Shown here: piece by piece, positions 26,462 through 35,623 of the stretch | How positions within the stretch are numbered: the first letter of the stretch is position 1 | How the letters are laid out: each line of letters opens with the position of its first letter | From: Nocardia kruczakiae NBRC 101016 | Lineage (GTDB): Bacteria; Actinomycetota; Actinomycetes; Mycobacteriales; Mycobacteriaceae | Length of the DNA stretch: 64,000 nt | Assembly (NCBI RefSeq): GCF_001612965.1 | Contig: NZ_BDBL01000016.1 | Location: 108,273 to 172,272, forward strand | Direction of reading: 5' to 3' | The notes under the pieces: model-generated | Database searches by the model: none | What the model was told of the DNA's origin: nothing | The model's input: the letters and a program-made list of their open reading frames with translations, nothing else | Program-made: the position numbers and the translations under genes

Positions 26462-26571
26462 CGCCACTCCTCCCCGTATAGTGCAGGTTCCCCCAGCGAT
26501 TATGCCGACAAGTCGGGGCCCGGTGAAGAGCGTCGAGACAGCTGAGGCTGCAGGGACGAGAGTGACGGAAA

Positions 26572-26600
26572 CGAGCCGCGACCGTGGCGGTCGCGGCTCG
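26572..26600 (-). terminator. Intrinsic terminator of the nitronate monooxygenase gene
   Basis: Perfect 13-bp stem (CGAGCCGCGACCG / CGGTCGCGGCTCG, 3-base loop), 15 bases after the stop codon at 26616 on the minus strand, followed there by TTTCCGTC. It separates this gene from the ACP-PKS-FAAL operon, which must have its own promoter in 26468-26570. Confidence 0.75.
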
Positions 26601-26615
26601 CGCCGTATGCCGGAA

Positions 26616-28003
<1,388 letters not shown>

Positions 28004-29569
28004 ATGACCACCGGTGTCCAGACCGACGAACCGATCCGGTCGCGTCGCAACCACTGGAACAACCAGATCGCCACGCATGCGCTGATGCGCCCGGACGCGG
28101 TGGCGATCCGGTTCCGCGGGCAGGACACCACCTGGAAACAGCTGCACGAGCGGTCACTGAAATTCGCCGATGCCCTGGCTCGGCGCGGTGTCGGCTTCGG
28201 CGACCGGGTGCTGATCCTGGCGCTCAACTACACCGAGTACCTGGAGGCCGTGTTCGGCATCAACGCGCTGGGCGCGATCGCGGTCCCGGTGAACTTCCGG
28301 CTCACCCCGCCCGAGGTCGCCTACATCGTGGCCGATTCGGGGGCCGCGGCGATCGTCACCGACTCGCTGCTGCAGCCGCTGGCCACCGGTGTGATGGCGC
28401 AGAGCGAGGCGCTGCGCACCTGCGTCGTCATCGGCGGCACCACCGGCGACGGCGTCATCGGCTACGACGACTTCCTCGCCGAAACCGGCGAACCCCATGT
28501 GCCGCAGGACATTCCGGAGGACACTCCGGCGTTGATCATGTACACCTCGGGCACCACCGGCAGCCCCAAGGGCGCGATCCTGTCCTACGCCAACCTGAAT
28601 GCGCAGGCGCTGACCTGTATTCGGGCGATGAACTCGACTCCCGACAGCATCGGTTTCTGCACCTCGCCGCTGTTCCACATCGCCGGACTGGGCGCTCTCG
28701 CGCCGGCGTTCATGCTCGGCTCCAAGACCGTGCTGCATCCGCTCGGCGCGTTCAACGCGACCGAATTCCTCGACGCCATCGAGGCCGAACAGGCCACCAC
28801 CGCGTTCTGTGTTCCCGCCCAGTGGCAGCTGATCTGTGAGGACCCGACGGTCAAGGAGCGCAAGCTCGCGTTGGAGACGCTGAGCTGGGGTGCGGCGCCG
28901 GCGTCGGAAACCGTGCTGCGGGCGATGGCCGAATGCTTCCCGAACGCGCAGAACGTCGCCGTCTTCGGCCAGACCGAGATGTCGCCGATCACCTGCGTGC
29001 TCGAGGGTAAGGACGCGCTGCGCAAACTCGGCTCGGTCGGCAAGCCGATCCCGACCATCCAGAGCCGCGTCGTCGACGACGAGATGAACGACGTCGCGCC
29101 GGGCGAGATCGGTGAGATCGTCTACCGCGGGCCGACCATGATGCAGGGCTACTGGAACAAGCCGGAGGCGACCGCGGAAGCCTTCGCCGGCGGCTGGTTC
29201 CACTCCGGCGACCTGGTTCGCCAGGACGAGGAGGGCTTCGTCTGGGTGGTCGACCGCAAGAAGGACATGATCATCTCCGGCGGCGAGAACATCTACTGTG
29301 CCGAAGTGGAGAACGTGCTGTTCGCGCATCCGAAGATCCACGAGGCCGCGGTGGTCGGCCGGGCCCACGAGAAGTGGGGCGAGGTGCCGGTGGCCGTGGT
29401 CGCGCTGCTCGACGGCGAAACGCTGACCCTCGAGGAGCTGACCCCGTTCCTCAACGACAACCTCGCGCGATACAAGCATCCGAAGGATCTGGTGATCGTG
29501 CCGGAGCTGCCGCGCAACGCCAGCGGCAAGGTCGTGAAGGTGCAATTGCGTAAGGACTACGCGGGCTGA
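28004..29569 (+). CDS. fadD5: Fatty-acid-CoA ligase, FadD5-like
   Basis: Acyl-CoA synthetase of 521 aa, activating fatty acids to acyl-CoA. The AMP-binding loop YTSGTTGSPKG is at about residues 180-190; further core motifs are SWGAAPASE, FGQTEMSP, GWFHSGD, VVDRKKDMIISGGENIYCAE and the C-terminal catalytic Lys in NASGKVVK. GAGAGGAG precedes the ATG. From memory the sequence matches mycobacterial FadD5 (Rv0166) closely through its length (RLTPPEVAYIV, WNKPEATAEAFAGG). In Mycobacterium fadD5 heads the mce1 region; here no mce genes follow, so the context differs. Confidence 0.88.
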   Translation: MTTGVQTDEPIRSRRNHWNNQIATHALMRPDAVAIRFRGQDTTWKQLHERSLKFADALARRGVGFGDRVLILALNYTEYLEAVFGINALGAIAVPVNFRLTPPEVAYIVADSGAAAIVTDSLLQPLATGVMAQSEALRTCVVIGGTTGDGVIGYDDFLAETGEPHVPQDIPEDTPALIMYTSGTTGSPKGAILSYANLNAQALTCIRAMNSTPDSIGFCTSPLFHIAGLGALAPAFMLGSKTVLHPLGAFNATEFLDAIEAEQATTAFCVPAQWQLICEDPTVKERKLALETLSWGAAPASETVLRAMAECFPNAQNVAVFGQTEMSPITCVLEGKDALRKLGSVGKPIPTIQSRVVDDEMNDVAPGEIGEIVYRGPTMMQGYWNKPEATAEAFAGGWFHSGDLVRQDEEGFVWVVDRKKDMIISGGENIYCAEVENVLFAHPKIHEAAVVGRAHEKWGEVPVAVVALLDGETLTLEELTPFLNDNLARYKHPKDLVIVPELPRNASGKVVKVQLRKDYAG

Positions 29570-29619
29570 CCTTCGGCACCGGCCGAGGAGGGCATGCGCC
29601 GCCCGCATACCCGGCCGTG

Positions 29620-29654
29620 AACGAGCCGCCGAGTCGAGTACTCGGCGGCTCGTT
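29620..29654. terminator. Bidirectional terminator between fadD5 and the flippase gene
   Basis: Perfect 15-bp inverted repeat (AACGAGCCGCCGAGT / ACTCGGCGGCTCGTT) with a 5-base loop, in the gap between two convergent genes. Both orientations end in T-rich or mixed sequence, so it could serve both. Confidence 0.75.
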
Positions 29655-29692
29655 GCCGTATCGGCCCGCCACTCGCCGAAACGGCCTGCGGC

Positions 29693-32065
29693 TCAGATCA
29701 TGTCGTGTCTGGTGAGCCAATTCATCAGCGGCCAGCCGCAGAAGACCGGCAACCAGCAGGTCAGTACGCGGTACAGCAGCACCGCCGGCACGCCGATCGC
29801 CGCGGGCACACCGAAGGCGGCCAGACCACCGATCAGCGCCGCCTCCACCGCGCCCACACCGCCCGGCGTGGGTGCTGCCGAGGCCAGCGTGCCGCCGATC
29901 ATCGTCACGACCGTCACGGTCACGAATGTCGTTGCGCCGCCGAAGGCTTCGATGGCGGCCCACAGCGCGCCGGCCGCGCCGAGCGTGGTGGTCGCGCAGC
30001 CGCCGACGATCATCAGCAGCCGTTTCGGTTCACGGGCGAGCGTGCGCAGTTCGGCGACTACCTCCGCCAGCTGCGGCCGCACCTCGTTGCGCAGCCAGCG
30101 CCGCACCGTCGGGACGAACATGGCCGCACCGACCGCACCCAGCAGACCACCGGCCAGCAGGTACAGCACGGTGGCGCTCGGCACGAAATGTTCCAGGTTC
30201 GCCGAGACACCGGCCGCCACACTGAAGACGATCAGCAGCACCACGTGCGTGATCACCTGCACCGCCTGGTTCAGCGCCACCGCCGCGGTCGCCTTCACCG
30301 TGCCCAGGCCGCTCTTCTGCAGGAATCGCACACTCAGCGCCAGCCCGCCGACCCCGGCGGGTGTGGTGGTCGCGGCGAAGGTGTTGGCGACCTGCATGCC
30401 CAGCAGCTTGCGGAAATTCACCGACGTTCCGGCGCACCCCCACAGCGCCATCGCCGCGCCCACGTAGGTGGCGGCCGAAATCGTCAGCCCCAGCAGCGCC
30501 CACCACCAGTTCGCGGTGCGCAGTTCGGTGAAGAAGGTCGGCACCTGGCTGATGAACGGGTAGGCCACGTACACCAGCGCGATGAGCAGCACCAGCTGCA
30601 CGATCTGGTTGCGCGAGTACCGGGTGATCCGCGCGGCCTCGATCCGATCCTTACCGGTCTGCTGAAGTACTTGAGCGCGGACGGTTTTCATCAGTCCGCC
30701 GCTGTCGGGCACCGATTTGCGGACCTGCGCGCCGATCCCGTTCTTGGTGAGCCGCCGGGACGCGTCGAGCACCGCCTGTTCCCCGAGCACGTGAATGGCG
30801 GTCGCCACCACGGTCTGCGCCCCGAACAGCGAGCTCGTGGTGAGCAGCAACTGCGCGATATCGGCGGAGAAGCGGGAGTCGAAGGCGCCGAATTCCGCGG
30901 CCATGAAGCCGCCGAACAGCACCCGCCCCTCGGCGATGCGGATTTCCTCGACCCGCAGATCGCCATGGGTGATCTGGGCCCGATGCATGTTCTGCAGCGA
31001 CCGCCAGACATTGGTCAGCACCACCTCGCTGTCGGTGGCGGCCAGCTGCCGGCCCCGGGGCGCGGTGTGCGCGTACAGGGTCCAGCCGCGGCTCAGGGCG
31101 GCCACCGTCAGCGGTTTGTTGCTGGCCAGGCCCAGGTCGCCGAGCGCGATACCCATCAGTGCGCGGTGTTCGACCGCGCGCCGCATCGAGGCGAAGGCGG
31201 GGGTGCGCTCACTGCTGCGGAAGGTCAGCCAGCGCCGCATCTGCCGCAACATGCCCCAGCTGCGCTGATTCTGTCCGTACATCTCCATGATCAGCTGGCG
31301 ATGCGGCCCGGTGTCGGCGCTCAACAACAGGGGCCCCGGCCCGGCCGGACGCAGCACGGTGAAGCCGGTGACGGTGTATCCGCGTCCGGCCAGTACCCGC
31401 ACGGCGGCCTCGAGCGGCACCTCCAACGCGGGAGTGCCGACGACCAGCACGATCACCGCGCCGACGAACCAGCCCACGGCCAGCCCGAACATCGCCCGCG
31501 AGGGCACCACCAGACTGACGAACAGATGCAGCGGCACGAACGCGATCAGCAACGCCCACCACCAGCGCCGCCACGAGACCGGCAGCCACGGGCTGGCCAC
31601 GGTCAAGCCGGCGGCCAGCATCGCGATCCAGCGCGGATCGTCGAGAAACTGCGACAGGAAGGTGTCGAGCTGCCGTGGCACCGCAAGGTGCCACTGCGGC
31701 GCCGAGATCCCGGATTCGGTGATCGACAGCGCCAGCACCGCGATCAGACCCGCCGCCACGTAACCGCTGAGCAGTTTCCACTGCATCCGGAAGACCAGGC
31801 GGACCAGGATCGCGAAGGGCAACGCCAGGATCGCGATGCCGTAGAGCAGATAGACCAGATTGGACTGTTCGGGCGTGAGGAAACCGACGATATCGGAGAC
31901 CGATCGCTCCAGGGCCTCCCAGCGCGGCCGGGTGACGAGCGATCCGGCGACCACCACCGCCACCAGCAGGGCGGACAGCACCACGCGAATGATGTCGCTG
32001 GTCCGCCTGATCCGCGGCTGCAGCAGACTGCCGGAGACGGGGATCTCCCGCCCGTCTACTCGCAT
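29693..32065 (-). CDS. Flippase-like (UPF0104/LPG-synthase TM) protein with pseudokinase-like middle
   Basis: A 790-aa membrane protein starting at ATG 32065; the frame continues upstream but that part looks non-coding. The N-terminal third has about six membrane helices. The middle (roughly 270-480) is cytoplasmic and kinase-like: H367-G368-D369 in THGDLRVEEI resembles a catalytic loop, but the following LFGGF replaces a DFG motif. The C-terminal 280 residues form a UPF0104/lysylphosphatidylglycerol-synthase-type transmembrane domain (AATTTPAGVGGLALSVRFL, APTPGGVGAVEAALIGG). A lipid-flipping or lipid-modifying role in the membrane is likely, regulated by or dependent on the kinase-like part; the substrate is unknown. 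Confidence 0.8.
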   Translation of the reverse strand: MRVDGREIPVSGSLLQPRIRRTSDIIRVVLSALLVAVVVAGSLVTRPRWEALERSVSDIVGFLTPEQSNLVYLLYGIAILALPFAILVRLVFRMQWKLLSGYVAAGLIAVLALSITESGISAPQWHLAVPRQLDTFLSQFLDDPRWIAMLAAGLTVASPWLPVSWRRWWWALLIAFVPLHLFVSLVVPSRAMFGLAVGWFVGAVIVLVVGTPALEVPLEAAVRVLAGRGYTVTGFTVLRPAGPGPLLLSADTGPHRQLIMEMYGQNQRSWGMLRQMRRWLTFRSSERTPAFASMRRAVEHRALMGIALGDLGLASNKPLTVAALSRGWTLYAHTAPRGRQLAATDSEVVLTNVWRSLQNMHRAQITHGDLRVEEIRIAEGRVLFGGFMAAEFGAFDSRFSADIAQLLLTTSSLFGAQTVVATAIHVLGEQAVLDASRRLTKNGIGAQVRKSVPDSGGLMKTVRAQVLQQTGKDRIEAARITRYSRNQIVQLVLLIALVYVAYPFISQVPTFFTELRTANWWWALLGLTISAATYVGAAMALWGCAGTSVNFRKLLGMQVANTFAATTTPAGVGGLALSVRFLQKSGLGTVKATAAVALNQAVQVITHVVLLIVFSVAAGVSANLEHFVPSATVLYLLAGGLLGAVGAAMFVPTVRRWLRNEVRPQLAEVVAELRTLAREPKRLLMIVGGCATTTLGAAGALWAAIEAFGGATTFVTVTVVTMIGGTLASAAPTPGGVGAVEAALIGGLAAFGVPAAIGVPAVLLYRVLTCWLPVFCGWPLMNWLTRHDMI

Positions 32066-32313
32066 GTCGTATCGAAACTTTCGGATCGAGGGAGCTGCGT
32101 CGGTCCCAGGGTCGGCTCGGGTGTGAGTATGCAGGAGGCCCTCCGAGCGCCCGTCGGCAACACGCCGTTCCCCGGGTTCGCGCAGGTGGGCGTGCGCGTA
32201 CTCCACACGAGCCGATCGGACTCGGGCGAATGCTCCGCGTCCGGATCTCCGCTCGCTCGCGCCGGGACCACCGCGCGAGCGCCCGGGTCTTCGCGGACCG
32301 GCAGGGCGCAGCG

Positions 32314-33084
32314 TCACCCCGGCGGTCCCGGACTGACCGTGACGGGTTCGGGTGCGTCGGTGTCGCCGACGCTGAAGACGCCGCCGGTCATGGTGCCGGT
32401 ATCGAGTTCGGTGATCGCGGCCGCGACCAGTTCGGTCGGCACCAGCGCGGGAAAGGAGTTGGGGGCGACGGCATTCGCGCGGACCCCGAATTCGGCGAAT
32501 TCCTCGGCGATATGCCTGGTCAAATGGTCGAGCGCGGCCTTGGTCGCGGAGTAGACGGCCTGTCCCCCGGAATAGACCCGGGAACCGGACAAGCTCGAGA
32601 CGTTGACGATATTGCGATTACGCGCCCGATTCTCGTCCCCGCGATGCAACCAGCAGCGTTGCGCGAGCCGCGTCGCCAGTCGCAGCGGCACCTCGACGTT
32701 CATCGCGAACTGCGGTGCGAGCGCGTTCAGGGCGGTGTCGCCGTCGACCAGCCCGTTCGGCTGTAGGTCCAGATGCGCCGCGTTGTTGACCAGCAGGTCG
32801 ACCGCGCCGAACTTCGCCAGTGCCAGATCCACCACGCGTTCGGCCTCGCCCTCACGGGTCAGATCGGCGCGCACGACGAAGATGCGGGAGTCGTTCTCCG
32901 GAACCGGCTGCCACGGCTCCAGCGGATCGATGAACCATTCCTCCTGCGAGGGCGCGGCCGGAACCCGATTGCGGCAGACCGCCACGATGTCGTAGTTCCG
33001 GTAGTACGCGCGGCAGAACGCATCGCCCAATCGCCCACCCGCCCCGGTGAGCAGGCACACTCGACGGGCGTCACCAGTGGACAA
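32314..33084 (-). CDS. Short-chain dehydrogenase/reductase, TTG start
   Basis: SDR oxidoreductase, 256 aa, with TGAGGRLG at residues 13-20, NNAAH, NVSSLSG and YSATKAAL, so the catalytic Ser-Tyr-Lys set is complete. It is less typical in the cofactor half (CRNRVPAAPSQEEWFIDPLEPW), which contains an insertion. The start is TTG at 33084 behind GGGGAGGGG. It overlaps the end of the upstream 2OG-Fe(II) oxygenase gene by 14 bases, so the two are translationally coupled and probably act on the same substrate, oxygenase first. The substrate is unknown. Confidence 0.85.
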   Translation of the reverse strand: MSTGDARRVCLLTGAGGRLGDAFCRAYYRNYDIVAVCRNRVPAAPSQEEWFIDPLEPWQPVPENDSRIFVVRADLTREGEAERVVDLALAKFGAVDLLVNNAAHLDLQPNGLVDGDTALNALAPQFAMNVEVPLRLATRLAQRCWLHRGDENRARNRNIVNVSSLSGSRVYSGGQAVYSATKAALDHLTRHIAEEFAEFGVRANAVAPNSFPALVPTELVAAAITELDTGTMTGGVFSVGDTDAPEPVTVSPGPPG

Positions 33085-33844
33085 TGCGATCCCCTCCCCA
33101 GCGGCTCGCCGCCTGCTCCTTCGGCCGATGCAACCACATCACCACGCTGTTGCGGGCCGCGGTGTTCGCGCCGAGGAAGGTGTGCCAGGAGCGCGGCGTG
33201 CATTCGAATACGACCATCGAATTGTCCAGTGGCGGAACCACCACCGTCGGCGCCGGGTCCGCGGTGCCGATATCGGCGAACAGTCCCGTCTCGCCGCCGT
33301 CGCCCGGCTGCCATTGGCCGTTGCCGAGGTAGAACAGCACCGCGACGGCGCGCACCATCTCGCGGGCCGGCACCCCGGCGGGCCGGGCGCCGGACTTCAG
33401 ATCGATATCGTCGGCCGGCAGACCGACCGCCTCCGGGCCCGGTTCCGCACCCGGGAACCAGGCCGGGGTGAGGTCGTGGTGCGGCCAGCCGCGCGAACTC
33501 CCCGGCGGATGATGGTGCAGGGAGCCCTCCACATCTCCGCTGGCCGAGACGCCCGCGACCCGTTCGATCAGGTCGTGCCAGGCGCGCGACAGGAAGACCT
33601 CGAGCGGGCCGTTGCGCATCCGGGTCAGGCTCGCGCCGGAGGCGCCGTATCCCGCGGCGACCGGACCGAACAGCTCCGGGCGCTCGGTGCGCACCCGGTC
33701 GAATTCGGTCGCGAGCCGCTGATAGAACTCGGCGACGAAGACGTCACGAACGTAGACGTGGGGGAAGGGGCGGGTGCGGCGAATCCATCGCCGATGTGCC
33801 AGCAGATCGATGAACCAGCGCGGCAACGGCGCCTCGGACAACAT
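33071..33844 (-). CDS. 2-oxoglutarate/Fe(II)-dependent oxygenase
   Basis: Putative non-heme iron oxygenase, 257 aa. The facial triad is visible as His-122/Asp-124 (PHHDLTP) and His-221 (RSWHTFLG), with Arg-231 (ARNSVVMWL) positioned to bind 2-oxoglutarate; GDGGETGLF is also typical. The start at ATG 33844 has GGGAGG upstream. It is the first gene of a two-gene unit with the overlapping SDR. Homologues of this type hydroxylate small molecules or carbohydrate-like substrates; specificity cannot be read. It is divergent from the SGNH hydrolase across 90 bases. Confidence 0.82.
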   Translation of the reverse strand: MLSEAPLPRWFIDLLAHRRWIRRTRPFPHVYVRDVFVAEFYQRLATEFDRVRTERPELFGPVAAGYGASGASLTRMRNGPLEVFLSRAWHDLIERVAGVSASGDVEGSLHHHPPGSSRGWPHHDLTPAWFPGAEPGPEAVGLPADDIDLKSGARPAGVPAREMVRAVAVLFYLGNGQWQPGDGGETGLFADIGTADPAPTVVVPPLDNSMVVFECTPRSWHTFLGANTAARNSVVMWLHRPKEQAASRWGGDRIVHW

Positions 33845-33934
33845 ACAAGCTCCCTCCCGGACTACCCCGCCGATCTTATTGCCTTCCCGGTACAGCGCCG
33901 AGTTCGTCCCGGTTTGTGCAACCATCTCCCGGTG

Positions 33935-34558
33935 GTGCGTGACGTTCGGGTCTGTTTCGTGGGGGATTCTCTGGTTGCGGGACTGGGAGATCCGCAGTGC
34001 CTCGGCTGGGCCGGCCGCCTCGCCGGCCGTGCGACAGCGGCCGGAATACCGCTGACCTATTACAACCTCGGGGTGCGCCGCCAGACCTCCTCCGATATCG
34101 CCGCCCGCTGGGAAGCCGAATGCGGGCAGCGATTATCCGGCGAGGTCGACGCGCGAGTCGTCTTCTCCTTCGGCGTCAACGACACGCTCTGGGAGAACGA
34201 GGCGATCCGGGTGCCGGCCGAGGAGTCCGCGGCCAATCTCCGCCGCATGCTGCGCCGCTGTGCCGAACTCGACTGGACTGTCCTGGTGGTCGCGCCGCCG
34301 CCCTGTATCGACGACGAACAGAACACGCGCACCATCGAATTGGATGATCGTTTCACCGACATGTGCGCCCGCGAACACGTTCAGTACCTTCGCGTTCACC
34401 AACCGCTGCGCCACAACGACATCTGGATGCGCGAACTGCGCGACGGTGACGGCTACCATCCCGGCGCGCCGGGCTACGAGCAGCTGGCCGCGATGATCGG
34501 CCCGCACTGGCTGCAATGGCTGACCGAACCACGCACTCGCCTGCCGACGGTGAGCTGA
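33935..34558 (+). CDS. SGNH/GDSL-family hydrolase
   Basis: Esterase or lipase of the SGNH superfamily, 207 aa, cytoplasmic by lack of a signal peptide. Block I GDSL has Ser-12, block II Gly in NLGVRRQ (residues 45-51), block III Asn-82 in GVND, and block V Asp-172/His-175 in DGYHPG, so all catalytic residues are present. The start is GTG at 33935 or 33932; no ribosome binding site is seen and the longer frame upstream is non-coding. It is divergent from the oxygenase-SDR unit, which may share a promoter region. TesA-like thioesterase or acylesterase activity is likely. Confidence 0.85.
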   Translation: MRDVRVCFVGDSLVAGLGDPQCLGWAGRLAGRATAAGIPLTYYNLGVRRQTSSDIAARWEAECGQRLSGEVDARVVFSFGVNDTLWENEAIRVPAEESAANLRRMLRRCAELDWTVLVVAPPPCIDDEQNTRTIELDDRFTDMCAREHVQYLRVHQPLRHNDIWMRELRDGDGYHPGAPGYEQLAAMIGPHWLQWLTEPRTRLPTVS

Positions 34559-34667
34559 TTCGCGGTTTGTCCGCACCGATCAATTAGCGTTGTTCGTTCC
34601 GTCTTCATGGTTCGAACGCATCGGCCGACCGGACCGGTGACAGGTTGGGAAGAGGAGCAGGTCAATC

Positions 34668-35228
34668 ATGGGGAAGATCGTTGTCGCCGAATTCGTTTCG
34701 CTGGACGGATTCATCCAGGATCCGCTGTGGACCGCGCCGTTCTGGTGCGACGGCATCGCGAACTACAAATCCGGTGAGCTGGAGGCTGCCGACGCCTTGC
34801 TGCTGGGTCGCACCACGTATCAGATGTTCGCCGCGTCCTGGCCGGACCACCCGGAGGAGGGTGCGTACAAGGACAAGATGAACAGCATGCCCAAGTATGT
34901 GGCGACCGATTCGCTGCGCGATCTGGAGTGGAACGCTCAGCGAATCGAGGGCGATCTCGCCGCCGGCATCGCGAAGCTGCGGACCGAGCAGAATCTGCTC
35001 GTCTTCGGCAGCGCCTCGCTGGTGAAGTACCTGCGCGAACACGAACTGGTCGATGAGTACCGCCTGGTCGTCTACCCTGTCCTGCTGGGCAGCGGGCTGC
35101 GACTGTTCGAGGCCGTGGAGCCCGAAGCCACTCTCGCCCTCGCCGACTCCGAGGTGCTCGACAACGGCGTCGTCCTGAGCACCTACCGGGTCACCACCGC
35201 TTCGGTGGTGCGACCGAGCTTCGGCTGA
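34668..35228 (+). CDS. Dihydrofolate reductase family (RibD C-terminal-like) protein
   Basis: A 186-aa protein of the RibD C-terminal/DHFR-like fold, common in actinobacteria as an NADPH-binding reductase of unknown substrate. Visible family features are the N-terminal VSLDGFI, LLGRTTYQMFA, the NADPH-binding LVFGSASLVKYL and the closing VYPVLLGSGLRLF. GAGGAGCAGG precedes the ATG. It stands alone between the SGNH hydrolase and a convergent VOC-protein gene. It is not the essential folate-pathway DHFR. Confidence 0.9.
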   Translation: MGKIVVAEFVSLDGFIQDPLWTAPFWCDGIANYKSGELEAADALLLGRTTYQMFAASWPDHPEEGAYKDKMNSMPKYVATDSLRDLEWNAQRIEGDLAAGIAKLRTEQNLLVFGSASLVKYLREHELVDEYRLVVYPVLLGSGLRLFEAVEPEATLALADSEVLDNGVVLSTYRVTTASVVRPSFG

Positions 35229-35240
35229 CCGGTCCGCGAT

Positions 35241-35594
35241 TCACTCGCGGTGGCGGACGATATTCAGCACGTTGCCGTCCGGAGCGCGAACCAGGAACCG
35301 GCGAACTCCCCACGGTTCGGTGGTCAGCGGATGGACGATCTCGTAGCCGAGCCGCCGCGCCTCCGCATAGGCGGCGTCGACGTCGTCCACCAGCACCGAT
35401 GCGACGGAGTCGGCGGGCGCGGCCGCGTCCTGGGTGACGAGCTGGATGTCGGCGCCGCTGTCCGGCGAGGTGTATCGGGCGACCCAGCCCATGTTGAACT
35501 CCTCGGTGCTCAGACCGAGGAAATCGGTGTAGAAGCCGCGGGCGGCCTCGATATCGGCCACTCGAAGATTGGTGATGACGCGATGGGTGCGCAT
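35241..35594 (-). CDS. VOC (glyoxalase/bleomycin-resistance) family protein
   Basis: A 117-aa metalloenzyme-fold protein with the paired beta-alpha-beta-beta-beta units of glyoxalase-like proteins (VADIEAARGFYTDFLGL at the N-terminus and GVRRFLVRAPDGNVLNIV at the C-terminus). The start at 35594 has AGGAGG; the longer frame is non-coding. It follows a PYROXD2-like oxidoreductase and a methyltransferase on the same strand with small gaps, so it may be the third gene of that operon. Ligand or reaction unknown. Confidence 0.85.
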   Translation of the reverse strand: MRTHRVITNLRVADIEAARGFYTDFLGLSTEEFNMGWVARYTSPDSGADIQLVTQDAAAPADSVASVLVDDVDAAYAEARRLGYEIVHPLTTEPWGVRRFLVRAPDGNVLNIVRHRE

Positions 35595-35623
35595 GCGGTC
35601 CTCCTGTCCGCCGGGTGGTGATG

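Noticed and set aside
29705..32554. 949-codon plus-strand ORF
   Set aside because: Antisense shadow of the flippase-like gene, composed mostly of His/Gln/Arg/Gly low-complexity sequence.
33047..33931. Extension of the SGNH hydrolase frame upstream
   Set aside because: Antisense of the 2OG-oxygenase gene; the hydrolase begins at the GTG just before its GDSL block.
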